Source of the DNA: Cryptomeria japonica
Lineage: Eukaryota > Streptophyta > Pinopsida > Cupressales > Cupressaceae
NCBI RefSeq assembly: GCF_030272615.1
Contig: NC_081410.1
Span: forward strand, 127,147,140 to 127,211,139
Direction of reading: 5' to 3'
Length of the DNA stretch: 64,000 bases
The notes under the pieces were generated by a model that was given only the letters and a program-made list of their open reading frames with translations, made no database searches and was not told the DNA's origin. The position numbers and the translations under genes are program-made. Below, in pieces: positions 11,471 to 21,396 of this stretch; position 1 is the first letter of the stretch; every line of letters begins with the position of its first letter.

Positions 11471-11622
11471 TTATTCTGAGCTTGAAGAAGGGGTCACCGC
11501 TTCTCCCTCATCCAGTTCCAAGCCTTCTTCCTTTAGGAAGTCCTTGAACCAAGTGGTCTTTGGTGGTTTTCTCACATGAAATAAGTGCAGTAGGAAATTA
11601 ACATTCCTATTTACAGTAGCAT
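11471..11622 (-). pseudogene. 3' part of unknown ORF split by the chromovirus
   Basis: On the minus strand this is the continuation of the frame at 20162-19734. With the 8.1 kb element and one AGCAT copy removed, 429 + 147 bases give exactly 192 codons including a TAA stop at 11473-11471. The tail reads KPPKTTWFKDFLKEEGLELD, followed by an acidic and Ser-rich end (EGEAVTPSSSSE). I do not recognise the family. Confidence 0.6.
11618..11622 (+). repeat. Target-site duplication AGCAT (left)
   Basis: AGCAT directly precedes the LTR start TGTCACAACC and recurs at 19734-19738 directly after the second LTR. A 5-base duplication is expected from Ty3/gypsy integrases. Confidence 0.9.
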
Positions 11623-11952
11623 TGTCACAACCCTCCTTTATCACCTTTTTGATTTAAATACAACTCTATTATAATTCCTTGGATAAATTATTGAATGAAT
11701 ATTGTAAGGGAATAAAAATAATAAACCACACACACATGGAAAATACATATATATTTTTAATTTGTTATTTAATTTCCCTCACCCAAATTAAGGCACATGT
11801 TGTAGGAGGAATAAGAAGCTTCTAGAGGCTTCTCCACCACCTTGCATGTAACTCCTCCCACTAAGCCTAATCAATTTGCATGGAGGCCAAATTGGGAGAG
11901 AATCCCTTTTTTCAATTAAAAAAATTAGGTAGTGGGAATTTGAAATTTCTTT

Positions 11953-11960
11953 TATAAAAT
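11953..11960 (+). promoter_or_regulatory. TATA box in LTR
   Basis: TATAAAAT lies 330 bases into the LTR with the copy TATAAAAT at 18444-18451 in the other LTR. It is a candidate for the element's RNA polymerase II promoter. The start site would be about 30 bases downstream. Confidence 0.5.
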
Positions 11961-12209
11961 AGGTACAAGTTTCAAAATGAGTGTTGGCTATTCCATAAGA
12001 AATTCTGCAAGTTAATTTCTCCTTTGTAGTCCATTTTCATTGGCAGCCAAGATTTTGTTGGGAGGATTTCTCTTCAATTTGGAGGATCAAGGAAGACTCT
12101 ACACCATTTTGCAAGCACCCAGGTTCCTTCAAGCTTAGTTTTGTGCATCTTATTCTTGTTGTAGATTAGATTAGATTAAATTATTTTATGAAAATGAAAT
12201 TCATTTGTG

Positions 12210-12605
12210 CTTTGATAAGAAATTAGTTTTCAGATTTTGATAAGAATTAGATTAAAATGTTTGATAAAAAGTAGATTAAATTGTTTGATTCATTGTTTAA
12301 ATTCTTGATAAGAAATTAGTTTCAGATTTTGTAGAGAATGAAATTCATTGTTGATAAGAAATTAGTTTCAGATTTTGTAGAGAATGAAATTCATTGTTGA
12401 TAAGAAATTAGTTTCAGATTTTGTAGAGAATGAGATTCATTGTTTAAATTCTTGATAAGAAATTAGTTTTAGATTTTGTACAGAATGAAATTCATTGTTG
12501 ATAAGAAATTAGTTTCAGATTTTGTAGAGAATGGGATTCATTATTTAAATTCTTGATAGGAAATTAGTTTCAGATTTTGTGGAGAATGAGATTCATTGTT
12601 TAAAA
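12210..12605 (+). repeat. Tandem repeat block in LTR
   Basis: Units of about 45-60 bases are built on TTGATAAGAAATTAGTTTCAG, then ATTTTGTAGAGAATGAAATTC and ATTG, in six to seven copies. Some units carry an extra TTTAAATTC insert. The same block is at about 18701-19096 in the 3' LTR. Confidence 0.85.
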
Positions 12606-12807
12606 TCAGTTTACATCAAACCTTAGATTAGAAAATAGAACTACATACTTTACGCCTTGATCCCATGCCGAAGCGGGTATGTAGGCAGTCTTGGGACGGA
12701 GTTGTCCCTCGTACTCAGGCATTCGTGGGTGGGGTCTAGGCTTGGTTGAGTAAGAATCCTAATTGAAAGATAAGATAATCAAACTTAATTCAATGCATAC
12801 TCGGAAG

Positions 12808-13152
12808 GAATCCCGTATGGATTCGCTTGACTTCCCGAGGCTTTAAGCCAAATTCCGAGGCGGAATTCAAGCTTGTATTATTTTTTTTATTACTCCTAAG
12901 GACGGCGACCTTGGTGCATTCTTGTTAGAAGAATGTAGTACTTAGTGAGTGGCTCAGGACCCGAATGGTCCCGATGAGTCTAAGTCTCTGGCCAGAGCAT
13001 CTCCTATCCCGTTTGGATAGATGCCTACCCCGTATGGGTAGATGCCTATCCCGTATTGCATAGATGGAAATTTACGTCCCGTATGGACAATTGCCTAACC
13101 CGTATGGTTAGAAGCTCATCCCGAATGGATGAATGCCTAATCCTAATTGGAT
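12808..13152 (+). repeat. Array of nine short hairpins with a shared CGTAT loop (5' LTR)
   Basis: Each unit has a 4-6 base stem closed by CC/GG around a five-base loop, usually CGTAT, CGTTT or CGAAT. Examples: GAATCC-CGTAT-GGATTC (12808-12824), GGACC-CGAAT-GGTCC (12957-12971), CTATCC-CGTTT-GGATAG (13004-13020), CTACCC-CGTAT-GGGTAG (13025-13041), CTAACC-CGTAT-GGTTAG (13095-13111), TCATCC-CGAAT-GGATGA (13116-13132). The stems differ from unit to unit but both arms change together. Confidence 0.85.
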
Positions 13153-13246
13153 GGATGCCCAGAGTATGCAATTGAATAAAACATAATGAAAAAAATATAT
13201 ATATACTCAATTTTTGTTGGATCAAATTTTGGTGGGTTATTACATG

Positions 13247-13258
13247 TGGTATCAAAGC
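13247..13258 (+). promoter_or_regulatory. Primer-binding site, Met tRNA type
   Basis: TGGTATCAAAGC lies two bases after the LTR end. It differs by one base from the initiator-Met complement TGGTATCAGAGC. Confidence 0.8.
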
Positions 13259-13390
13259 AAAGGTTCAAATCTAGGCCTTGTGCTCACTTCAATTTATTCA
13301 ACTAAGGGAATGTTTTACAATAATAGAAATTAAATTTTATTCTATAAAAAAAAACTAACTACATAATTTAACTTTCAGGTAAAACCTAGA

Positions 13391-16300
13391 ATGGCAAGAG
13401 GAAGAGGAAGAGGAAGAGGAAGAGGAAGAGGAAGGGGTAATGGAAGACGTACTAGGAGTCAAAGGGAGGAAAGCCATGAGGAAAACCATGAAGAAAACCA
13501 TGAAGGAAACCATGAGGAAGATCATGAAGAGGATCGACACAACCCAGGGAATAATGGAGATGGGGTCCAAGCTATAATCGACCTTCTAACCGAACAAAGA
13601 GATAAAATCAACTTCTTGGAACAATCACTGCAGGACCTTAGGGAAAGGCAGAATGGCTATGAGAATAGAAGTGGTACCGAGAACGGAAACCCTGGTAGCA
13701 ATCAAGGAAATGTGATGGGTAATGGGAAGGAAAATAACATATTGGAACTCTCCAAGGATTTGAAGAAAATCACCCCTCCTAAGTTCGATGGGAGGCAGAT
13801 TGGTGAATGGGCTGAGAATTGGCTAAATGAAATGGAAAAATATTTTGAGCTAAGAGATTTTAGCGAAACAACCAAGGCTTTATGGGGCTCCTATCAACTC
13901 ACAGGGGAGGCGGCTAGTTGGTGGACCAACACCAAGGAACAAAATGGGTATAACAGGGATACGATCACATGGGATCAATTTGTTCACCATTTTCGAGATA
14001 GGTGGCTCCCTCAATTGTTCTTTGATGAGAAAGTGACAGAATTCCATAATCTACGTCAAGGGTCCCTATCCGTTCAACAATATTGGGATAAGTTTGCCAA
14101 GTTGCTTAAATATGTGCCTATGTACCAAAGGGATGAAGAAGGCCAAGCAAGGAAATTCATTTTGGGGCTGAATACCAACATAGGGGCAGAGGTTGATATG
14201 CATGGACCCAGAAATATGAATGAAGTACTTGAAAAGTCCCTAAGGCAAGAGAGGAAGATTCAAACACTAGCAGGACGGAACTATAATGGGAACCACTCAT
14301 TTAAAAGGAAGCAAGAATTCAATGGAAACACTAATTTCAACAAGGGTCAAAGGAATAACTCTTCCGAAAGGAGACCACCGCCTAACCAATATCAGAGGAA
14401 TGGAAATGATGATAACAGGGGCAATAATAACAGGGGCAATAACAACAGGGGCAATAATAACAGGGGCAATGATAACAGGGGCAACTATAACAAAAATGAC
14501 CAGCAGAATAGGATAACTTATCCACCCAGGGGAAATGAAACAAGGAATGATCCCCCTAGAAATCAAGGTAGGAGAGGTCCTCCAAGCGGATGCTTTATGT
14601 GCGGGGAAAATCATTTTGCTAGAGATTGCCCCAGGATGCAAGGACAAATTAGAGCCAATCAACCCCAACAAGGGCCCCAACAGAGGATTCATGCAGCAGT
14701 TAGGAACCAAAGAAGAAGATACCAGAATGTTCCCGTGGAAACTACAGGTACACTATTTGAACAATCAATATCAATTCTAATTGACACTGGATCATCTGAA
14801 TGTTTCATCTCACCTGAATTAGTGAACAAATATGCATTAAAAGTTAATCAAATGGAGTCATCATGGACAGTTCAATATGGGGATAAGGCAACTAGAGAAG
14901 TAACTAAGTGTTTACCAAGGGCAAGGGTACAATTCCCTGAGTTCGAAACAAGGGTAGATCTCTATGTGGCACCCTTAGGATTATATGATGTGATTATGGG
15001 AATGAGTTGGTTAGCAGACCATCAAGCTAATGTGGATTGTTATAGCAAGGTTGTTGAATGTTTGGATGATGGGGGGAAAAGGGTCAAAATCCAAGGAAAG
15101 TTTAAACCCATTAATATAGAAACTATCTCAGCAATGCAATTAAAGAAGGAAAGGAGAAGAGGAGGACAAATATTTATGGTTGAAATTGATGAAGGAAAGG
15201 AGGAAAATACCCCAACATTTGGAAATACCCCTTTCTTAAAGGAGTTTAAGGATGTTTTTCCAGAAGAACTACCCGGTTTACCCCCTAAGAGAAAGTTTGA
15301 CTTTTCTATCGAAGTACTCCCAGGAGCTGAACCAGTATCAAAGGCACCTTACCGGATGAACACAACCAAATTACAAGAGCTCAAAATGCAATTAGAGGAA
15401 CTCTTAGCTAAGGGATTAATAAGACCAAGTGTATCACCATGGGGAGCGCCAGTTTTATTTGTTAAGAAGAAGGATGGAACCTTAAGGCTATGCATCGACT
15501 ATAGGATGTTGAACAAAGTCACCATAAAGAATAGGTATCCCTTACCTCGCATAGAGGACCTTTTTGACCAAATGAAAGGAGCGGCAGTTTTCTCAAAGAT
15601 AGATCTTCGGTCAGGGTATCATCAACTCAAAATTAAGGAAGAAGACATTCCGAAGACAGCTTTTAGGATGAGATATGGACATTATGAATTCACAGTAGTT
15701 CCTTTTGGAGTAACTAATGCCCCAGCTGCATTCATGAACTTGATGAATAGTGTATTCCATGACTACTTGGATAAGTTTGTTTTGGTATTTTTGGATGACA
15801 TATTGATTTATTCTAGAAATGAAGAGGAACATTTAGCGCACCTACAAATTGTTTTGCAAAGATTGAGAGAACATAAGTTATATGGAAAATTGTCCAAATG
15901 TGCCTTCTTCGAGGAAAAGATTCACTATCTTGGGCATATAATATCAAAGGAAGGAATAGCAGTCGACCTAGATAAAATAAAGGCAATAGTAGAATGGCCA
16001 ATCCCTAAGAATGTTTCAGAGGTAAGAAGCTTTATGGGGCTAGCAGGTTACTATAGGAGGTTTGTGGAAGGATTCTCTAAGATAGAAAACCCCATCACCT
16101 CGTTGCAAAGGAAGGGTAAAAGGTTTGTATGGACCGAGCAAAGTGATAAGGCATTTCAAATCTTGAAGGGAAAACTAACTTCAGCACCCATTCTAAAGGT
16201 ACCAGACCCAAATGGACACTTCACAGTTATAACAGATGCTTCTATTGAAGGGTTAGGAGGAGTACTTGTCCAAGATGAAGGGGTAGTGGCTTACGAATCT

Positions 16301-18040
16301 AGGAAGCTAAAGACTCATGAAGTCAATTATGCACCCCACGACTTAGAGTTGGTAGCAATTGTGCATGCCCTGCAAAAGTGGAGACACTTCTTACTAGGGA
16401 AGCCCTTTGAGCTTAAGTCGGACAACCAAGGACTAAAATACATCTTTACTCAGCCTCACTTAAATGCCAGACAAAGAAGGTGGTTAGAGTTTCTAAGTGA
16501 ATATGACTTTGAGATTGAATATATTAAGGGAAAAGAAAATAGGGTGGCAGATGCCTTAAGTAGGAGGAGGCACTTGATGACTATAGCAACCTTCAAAACC
16601 TCTTTCAAAAGGCAAGTAATGGATGAACAAGGACATGACCCATGGTATGAGCAAGTCAGATTAACTATAAGACACAACCCGACCGATCCTAAGGTCGAAG
16701 GGTATACATTAGATGAAGATGGGTTGCTCAGATACAATAATAGAATCTATATTCCTAATTCAGGGAATTTAAGGGAAGTAGTCTTATCGGAGGCTCACGA
16801 TGCCCCTTATTCAGGCCACCCAGGAGTTAACAAACTTTATGCAGATCTAAAGAAGCTATACTTTTGGCAAGGGTTGAAAAGCGATATTGTCAAGTATGTA
16901 GCTAAATGTTTCGAGTGTCAAAGAGTAAAGGCAGAACATAGACACCCAGCTGGATTGTTACAATTGCACGATGTACCTCAACACAAGTGGCAAGTTATTA
17001 GCATGGATTTTGTACAAGGGTTACCCATGTCACCTTCTAGGCATGATGCAATAATGGTGGTAATTGACAAACTCACTAAGGTGGCACACTTTATACCAGG
17101 AAATCTGACGGATGATGCACCCACCTTGGCTAGACGCTTCGTTAAGGAGATAGTTAGGTTGCATGGAATACCAGAGAAAATCATATCAGACAAAGATGCA
17201 AGATTCACTTCCAGGTTTTGGACCACTCTTCAATCAGCTCTAGGAACTCAACTAAATTTTAGCACCGCATACCATCCGGAAACCGACGGTCAGACAGAAA
17301 GGACAAATCAGATTATGGAAGACCTGCTTCGCATGTACTGCATGGATCAACAGAGAAAATGGGAAGAGTACCTACCTTTGGTAGAGTTTGCCTACAATAA
17401 TACATATCAAACATCTTTGGGAATGGCACCTTTCGAAGCTTTGTATGGTAGACCATGTCGAACACCTCTGAGTTGGGATAGTCTTGAATATAGAGTGATT
17501 ATTGGGCCAGATATGTTGAAAGAAATGGAAAGAAAAACTAAGGAAATTAGGCAAAGGTTGAAGGAAGCCTCGGATAGGCAGAAAAGTTATGCAGATAAAA
17601 ACAGAACACCAAGGGAGTTTGAGGTAGGAGAGAAAGTCTTCCTAAGGGTTAGGCCACACAAGAGTTCCATAAGATTTGGGAAAAAGACTAAGCTTGCGCC
17701 TCGTTATGTCGGACCCTTTGAAATATTGGGAAGAATTAATCCAGTTGCTTATCGGTTGGCCTTACCTCCCCAATTGAGCCGAATCCATGATGTCTTCCAT
17801 GTATCTCTTCTTAAGAAGTATGTACCTGATGAGAAACACATTTTGAATTGGGATGCTTTGCAGGTCCAAGAAATGGGGGGAATAATGATAGAGCCATTCA
17901 AAATCTTGGAGAGGTGCCAGTGCCAGTTGCGCAACAGAGAGGTTGATCAGTGCAAAGTGCAATGGGACCAGTATGACGAAAAGAATGCCATGTGGGAGGA
18001 TACTAAGGAGATGCAGCAGCTGTTTCCTTTTTTGTTTTGA
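13391..18040 (+). CDS. Chromovirus gag-pol polyprotein
   Basis: 1549 codons, no stop. The N-terminus is an RG-rich basic tail ([10 protein letters not shown]) then a Glu/His-rich acidic repeat. The capsid gag region is about residues 115-300 ([13 protein letters not shown]). NNRGN repeats follow, then a zinc knuckle [13 protein letters not shown] near residue 400 (spacing C-x2-C-x3-H-x4-C). Protease motif LIDTGSS is near 464. RT has FLDDILIYS near 800. RNase H TDAS is near 949. Integrase has the HHCC finger (1142-1175) and catalytic Asp, Asp, Glu near 1205, 1266 and 1302 ([19 protein letters not shown]). The GPF motif (RYVGPFEI) is near 1440. A C-terminal chromodomain-like segment is at about 1500-1549 ([15 protein letters not shown]). 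The chromodomain is known to steer chromovirus integration to chromatin marks. The ATG at 13391 is the first in frame after the primer site. Confidence 0.96.
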   Translation: MARGRGRGRGRGRGRGNGRRTRSQREESHEENHEENHEGNHEEDHEEDRHNPGNNGDGVQAIIDLLTEQRDKINFLEQSLQDLRERQNGYENRSGTENGNPGSNQGNVMGNGKENNILELSKDLKKITPPKFDGRQIGEWAENWLNEMEKYFELRDFSETTKALWGSYQLTGEAASWWTNTKEQNGYNRDTITWDQFVHHFRDRWLPQLFFDEKVTEFHNLRQGSLSVQQYWDKFAKLLKYVPMYQRDEEGQARKFILGLNTNIGAEVDMHGPRNMNEVLEKSLRQERKIQTLAGRNYNGNHSFKRKQEFNGNTNFNKGQRNNSSERRPPPNQYQRNGNDDNRGNNNRGNNNRGNNNRGNDNRGNYNKNDQQNRITYPPRGNETRNDPPRNQGRRGPPSGCFMCGENHFARDCPRMQGQIRANQPQQGPQQRIHAAVRNQRRRYQNVPVETTGTLFEQSISILIDTGSSECFISPELVNKYALKVNQMESSWTVQYGDKATREVTKCLPRARVQFPEFETRVDLYVAPLGLYDVIMGMSWLADHQANVDCYSKVVECLDDGGKRVKIQGKFKPINIETISAMQLKKERRRGGQIFMVEIDEGKEENTPTFGNTPFLKEFKDVFPEELPGLPPKRKFDFSIEVLPGAEPVSKAPYRMNTTKLQELKMQLEELLAKGLIRPSVSPWGAPVLFVKKKDGTLRLCIDYRMLNKVTIKNRYPLPRIEDLFDQMKGAAVFSKIDLRSGYHQLKIKEEDIPKTAFRMRYGHYEFTVVPFGVTNAPAAFMNLMNSVFHDYLDKFVLVFLDDILIYSRNEEEHLAHLQIVLQRLREHKLYGKLSKCAFFEEKIHYLGHIISKEGIAVDLDKIKAIVEWPIPKNVSEVRSFMGLAGYYRRFVEGFSKIENPITSLQRKGKRFVWTEQSDKAFQILKGKLTSAPILKVPDPNGHFTVITDASIEGLGGVLVQDEGVVAYESRKLKTHEVNYAPHDLELVAIVHALQKWRHFLLGKPFELKSDNQGLKYIFTQPHLNARQRRWLEFLSEYDFEIEYIKGKENRVADALSRRRHLMTIATFKTSFKRQVMDEQGHDPWYEQVRLTIRHNPTDPKVEGYTLDEDGLLRYNNRIYIPNSGNLREVVLSEAHDAPYSGHPGVNKLYADLKKLYFWQGLKSDIVKYVAKCFECQRVKAEHRHPAGLLQLHDVPQHKWQVISMDFVQGLPMSPSRHDAIMVVIDKLTKVAHFIPGNLTDDAPTLARRFVKEIVRLHGIPEKIISDKDARFTSRFWTTLQSALGTQLNFSTAYHPETDGQTERTNQIMEDLLRMYCMDQQRKWEEYLPLVEFAYNNTYQTSLGMAPFEALYGRPCRTPLSWDSLEYRVIIGPDMLKEMERKTKEIRQRLKEASDRQKSYADKNRTPREFEVGEKVFLRVRPHKSSIRFGKKTKLAPRYVGPFEILGRINPVAYRLALPPQLSRIHDVFHVSLLKKYVPDEKHILNWDALQVQEMGGIMIEPFKILERCQCQLRNREVDQCKVQWDQYDEKNAMWEDTKEMQQLFPFLF

Positions 18041-18100
18041 ACATGAACTATAAACTCTTTTGAATGCATTTAATAAGTGCATCGGGACGATGCACAGATT

Positions 18101-18113
18101 AAGGGGGGGAGGA
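18101..18113 (+). promoter_or_regulatory. Polypurine tract of chromovirus
   Basis: AAGGGGGGGAGGA ends one base before the 3' LTR TGTCACA. Confidence 0.9.
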
Positions 18114-19733
18114 TGTCACAACCCTCCTTTATCACCTTTTTGATTTAAATACAACTCTATTATAATTCCTTGGATAAATTATTGAATGAATATTGTAAGG
18201 GAATAAAAATAATAAACCACACACACATGGAAAATACATATATATTTTTAATTTGTTATTTAATTTCCCTCACCCAAATTAAGGCACATGTTGTAGGAGG
18301 AATAAGAAGCTTCTAGAAGCTTCTCCACCACCTTGCATGTAACTCCTCCCACTAAGCCTAATCAATTTGCATGGAGGCCAAATTGGGAGAGAATCTCTTT
18401 TTTCAATTAAAAAAATTAGGTAGTGGGAATTTGAAATTTCTTTTATAAAATAGGTACAAGTTTCAAAATGAGTGTTGGCTATTCCATAAGAAATTCTGCA
18501 AGTTAATTTCTCCTTTGTAGTCCATTTTCATTGGCAGCCAAGATTTTGTTGGGAGGATTTCTCTTCAATTTGGAGGATCAAGGAAGACTCTACACCATTT
18601 TGCAAGCACCCAGGTTCCTTCAAGCTTAGTTTTGTGCATCTTATTCTTGTTGTAGATTAGATTAGATTAAATTATTTTATGAAAATGAAATTCATTTGTG
18701 TTTTGATAAGAAATTAGTTTTCAGATTTTGATAAGAATTAGATTAAAATGTTTGATAAAAAGTAGATTAAATTGTTTGATTCATTGTTTAAATTCTTGAT
18801 AAGAAATTAGTTTCAGATTTTGTAGAGAATAAAATTCATTGTTGATAAGAAATTAGTTTCAGATTTTGTAGAGAATGAAATTCATTGTTGATAAGAAATT
18901 AGTTTCAGATTTTGTAGAGAATGAGATTCATTGTTTAAATTCTTGATAAGAAATTAGTTTCAGATTTTGTACAGAATGAAATTCATTGTTGATAAGAAAT
19001 TAGTTTCAGATTTTGTAGAGAATGGGATTCATTATTTAAATTCTTGATAGGAAATTAGTTTCAGATTTTGTGGAGAATGAGATTCATTGTTTAAAATCAG
19101 TTTACATCAAACCTTAGATTAGAAAATAGAACTACATACTTTACGCCTTGATCCCATGCCGAAGCGGGTATGTAGGTAGTCTTGGGACGGAGTTGTCCCT
19201 CGTACTCAGGCGTTCGTGGGTGGGGTCTAGGCTTGGTTGAGTAAGAATCCTAATTGAAAGATAAGATAATCAAACTTAATTCAATGCATACTCGGAAGGA
19301 ATCCCGTATGGATTCGCTTGACTTCCCGAGGCTTTAAGCCAAATTCCGAGGCGGAATTCAAGCTTGTATTATTTTTTTTATTACTCCTAAGGACGGCGAT
19401 CTCGGTGCATTCTTGTTAGAAGAATGTAGTACTTAGTGAGTGGCTCAGGACCCGAATGGTCCCGATGAGTCTAAGTCTCTGGCCAGAGCATCTCCTATCT
19501 CGTTTGGATAGATGCCTACCCCGTATGGGTAGATGCCTATCCCGTATTGGATAGATGGAAATTTACGTCCCTTATGGACAATTGCCTAACCTGTATGGTT
19601 AGAAGCTCATCCCGAATGGATGAATGCCTAATCCTAATTGGATGGATGCCCAGAGTATGCAATTGAATAAAACATAATGAAAAAAAAAAATATACTCAAT
19701 TTTTGTTGGATCAAATTTTGGTGGGTTATTACA
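18114..19733 (+). repeat. 3' LTR of chromovirus (1620 bp)
   Basis: Near-identical to 11623-13244. It carries the same TATA box (18444), tandem repeat block and hairpin array (19299-19643). Confidence 0.95.
19299..19643 (+). repeat. Hairpin array (3' LTR)
   Basis: The second copy of the array at 12808-13152. Substitutions relative to the first copy mostly fall in loops (CGTAT to CTTAT or TGTAT) or leave a stem pairable: CTATCT/GGATAG creates a G-U pair, and unit 3 here is perfect (CTATCC/GGATAG) where the 5' copy has a mismatch. Confidence 0.85.
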
Positions 19734-20162
19734 AGCATTCCTCTCCTTGGTAAAAGCTACCTCATCCATAGTGATAATAGGGTATCTAGGCATCGGCCTG
19801 TTGTTTCTTATGAAAACATCATAGTCTCTTGGCCTTGGTATGGTCCAGTCATTGTCAATATTAACAAGAACCCTCTCAAAATCACCCAAGATCAAGGCTA
19901 TGAAGACCTCCTTGCAGAGAGTGCCTGTGTCATCTCTTTTCTTGGTGGAGATCACCGTAGTAGCCAAGAACATGGCCGCCACATTAGATTTTTCCCTAGT
20001 TCAGTCAGTATTTGTGAGATAATCTGGGCCGAGGATATTTTCTACAACATCTAGTACTAGGGTATGAGGAAAGCGAATAATGCTTTTGAGGCGATCCCTA
20101 GTGATAACCCCATCCAAGGCCATCTGCCTCTTTGAGCTGCTCAGTTTGATCAGGGTATCCAT
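19734..20162 (-). pseudogene. 5' part of unknown ORF split by the chromovirus
   Basis: The ATG at 20162 gives MDTLIKLSSSKRQMALDG, with one in-frame TGA at 20003-20001. It then reads MAAMFLATTVISTKKRDD, LVNIDNDWTIPRPRDYDVF and MPRYPIITMDEVAFTKERN before the insertion. The frame continues without a shift at 11622-11471. An open frame with a stop also exists above 20162, so the true start may be further upstream. The family is not recognised; it may be a host gene or part of an older element. Confidence 0.6.
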
Positions 20163-20695
20163 TTATGGTTTAACTTCAGTCCAGAAGGTGTCAAAAACAT
20201 AGAGCTATACAGGCCTATAATGGTTTGAAAGATTCTTAATTTTATCATGAAGGCTTGGCTTAATAGTCGTGCTAGGTAATTATGTTAATGACTGAAATGT
20301 CACATCCTCTCATAAATCTTGCGTGCTTTTCGTCCTCATCAGACATTTCTATTTGATTTAGTATAATTACCAAATCTTCAAATCAAGATCAGCTTGTGGA
20401 GATATCATTCTGAGTTACCATACTTAAATTTTGGCTAATGATCTTTCGAGTTTCCGACTAAGACAGCCAACTAATGCCCTTTCATCGGTACTCTAACCTG
20501 CCATAATGGTTCGGATCTCTTTGAGATCAGATTTATAATGATGATCGGGCACTTTGATTAAGAGTTTTGATTTTCATACAATTGTATATATTTGGATTTG
20601 AGTATACCCATCATAAGGAGCTAATGCTTATCATGTTCTTGAGGAGAATAAATATTTTATCATATAATAAGTGATGGATGAATAATAAACAGAGT
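20163..20695. other. Unassigned sequence
   Basis: The first ~130 bases may belong to the unknown ORF upstream on the minus strand. Beyond that I see nothing recognisable. Confidence 0.4.
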
Positions 20696-20742
20696 GTATA
20701 TAAATATATGATATAGCTTATATATATATTTATATATATATG

Positions 20743-20779
<37 letters not shown>

Positions 20780-20961
20780 AGTATATATATGTGTGTGTGT
20801 GTGTGTATTATGTATATATAAATCTATAATATTTATATATAAGTATATATAGAGTGTGTATATATATCTATGTATATATATTTATATATATATATAATAT
20901 ACATTCATATATATCTAATAGACTGAGTATATATATATATATATATACACACATATATATG

Positions 20962-20994
<33 letters not shown>

Positions 20995-21065
20995 ATATAT
21001 AATACATATATTATATATATATATAGATTGTATATATATATCTGAATATATATTTATATATATGT
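20696..21065. repeat. TA and TG microsatellites
   Basis: Long (TA)n tracts with interspersed (TG)n/(GT)n runs, notably 20716-20776, 20790-20806 and 20930-21000. ORFs here are composition artefacts. Confidence 0.9.
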
Positions 21066-21396
21066 ATCCAATATTTAATATTTAACATGTAGATTGTTCT
21101 GCATATTTTATAACGGAGTTTAATGTCAATGGATAAACTCATCCAGTCAGTATATATATGCCTATGTATATACAAATTATTATGTATATGTATATGTATT
21201 TATATGAATGACTATAAATGATCTAAACAACAAGTGTAGAAGGTTGTATTAGATATTTAATTCATATCCCCTGCCCCTAATTTTGGACTTAGGCTATCTC
21301 TATGTATATAATGGGATGAAGTGTTTAGTTAATTTGTGGATAAATCTATGTAAATGCTATTATTTTTATAGGTTTTGTGTCGTTGTAAAATATGGT
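21066..21396. other. Possible LINE 3' flank
   Basis: AT-rich, no ORF. Part of it could be the 3' untranslated region of the LINE to the right (minus strand), but I find no poly(A) tail to mark the end. Confidence 0.4.

Larger units (their letters stand above)
11623..13244 (+). repeat. 5' LTR of chromovirus (1622 bp)
   Basis: TGTCACAACCCTCC...GGTTATTACA. Within it are a TATA box, a 45-60 bp tandem repeat block (12210-12605) and a hairpin array (12808-13152). Confidence 0.95.
11623..19733 (+). mobile_element. Complete Ty3/gypsy chromovirus
   Basis: An 8111 bp element: LTR 11623-13244, Met-type primer site, one uninterrupted gag-pol ORF with chromodomain (13391-18040), polypurine tract, LTR 18114-19733, TSD AGCAT. 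I count roughly 14-15 substitutions between the 1.62 kb LTRs (about 0.9%), so insertion was recent relative to everything else here. The intact ORF, primer site, PPT and TATA box make it the only element in the window that could be autonomous. Subclade (Tekay/Galadriel-like) cannot be settled by eye. Confidence 0.95.

Noticed and set aside
12210-12605. CRISPR-like regular repeats
   Set aside because: No unique spacers, eukaryotic LTR context, units vary in length.
14590-14630. Zinc knuckle with one residue missing as a novelty
   Set aside because: C-x2-C-x3-H-x4-C spacing is, to my knowledge, a normal variant in plant chromoviruses.
14286-14780. Overlapping ORFs inside the chromovirus gag
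   Set aside because: Alternative frames of the NNRGN repeat region with no independent signal.
20854-21045. Tyr/Ile-rich ORF
   Set aside because: Pure translation of TA/TG microsatellite. The same applies to ORFs near 60820-61063.
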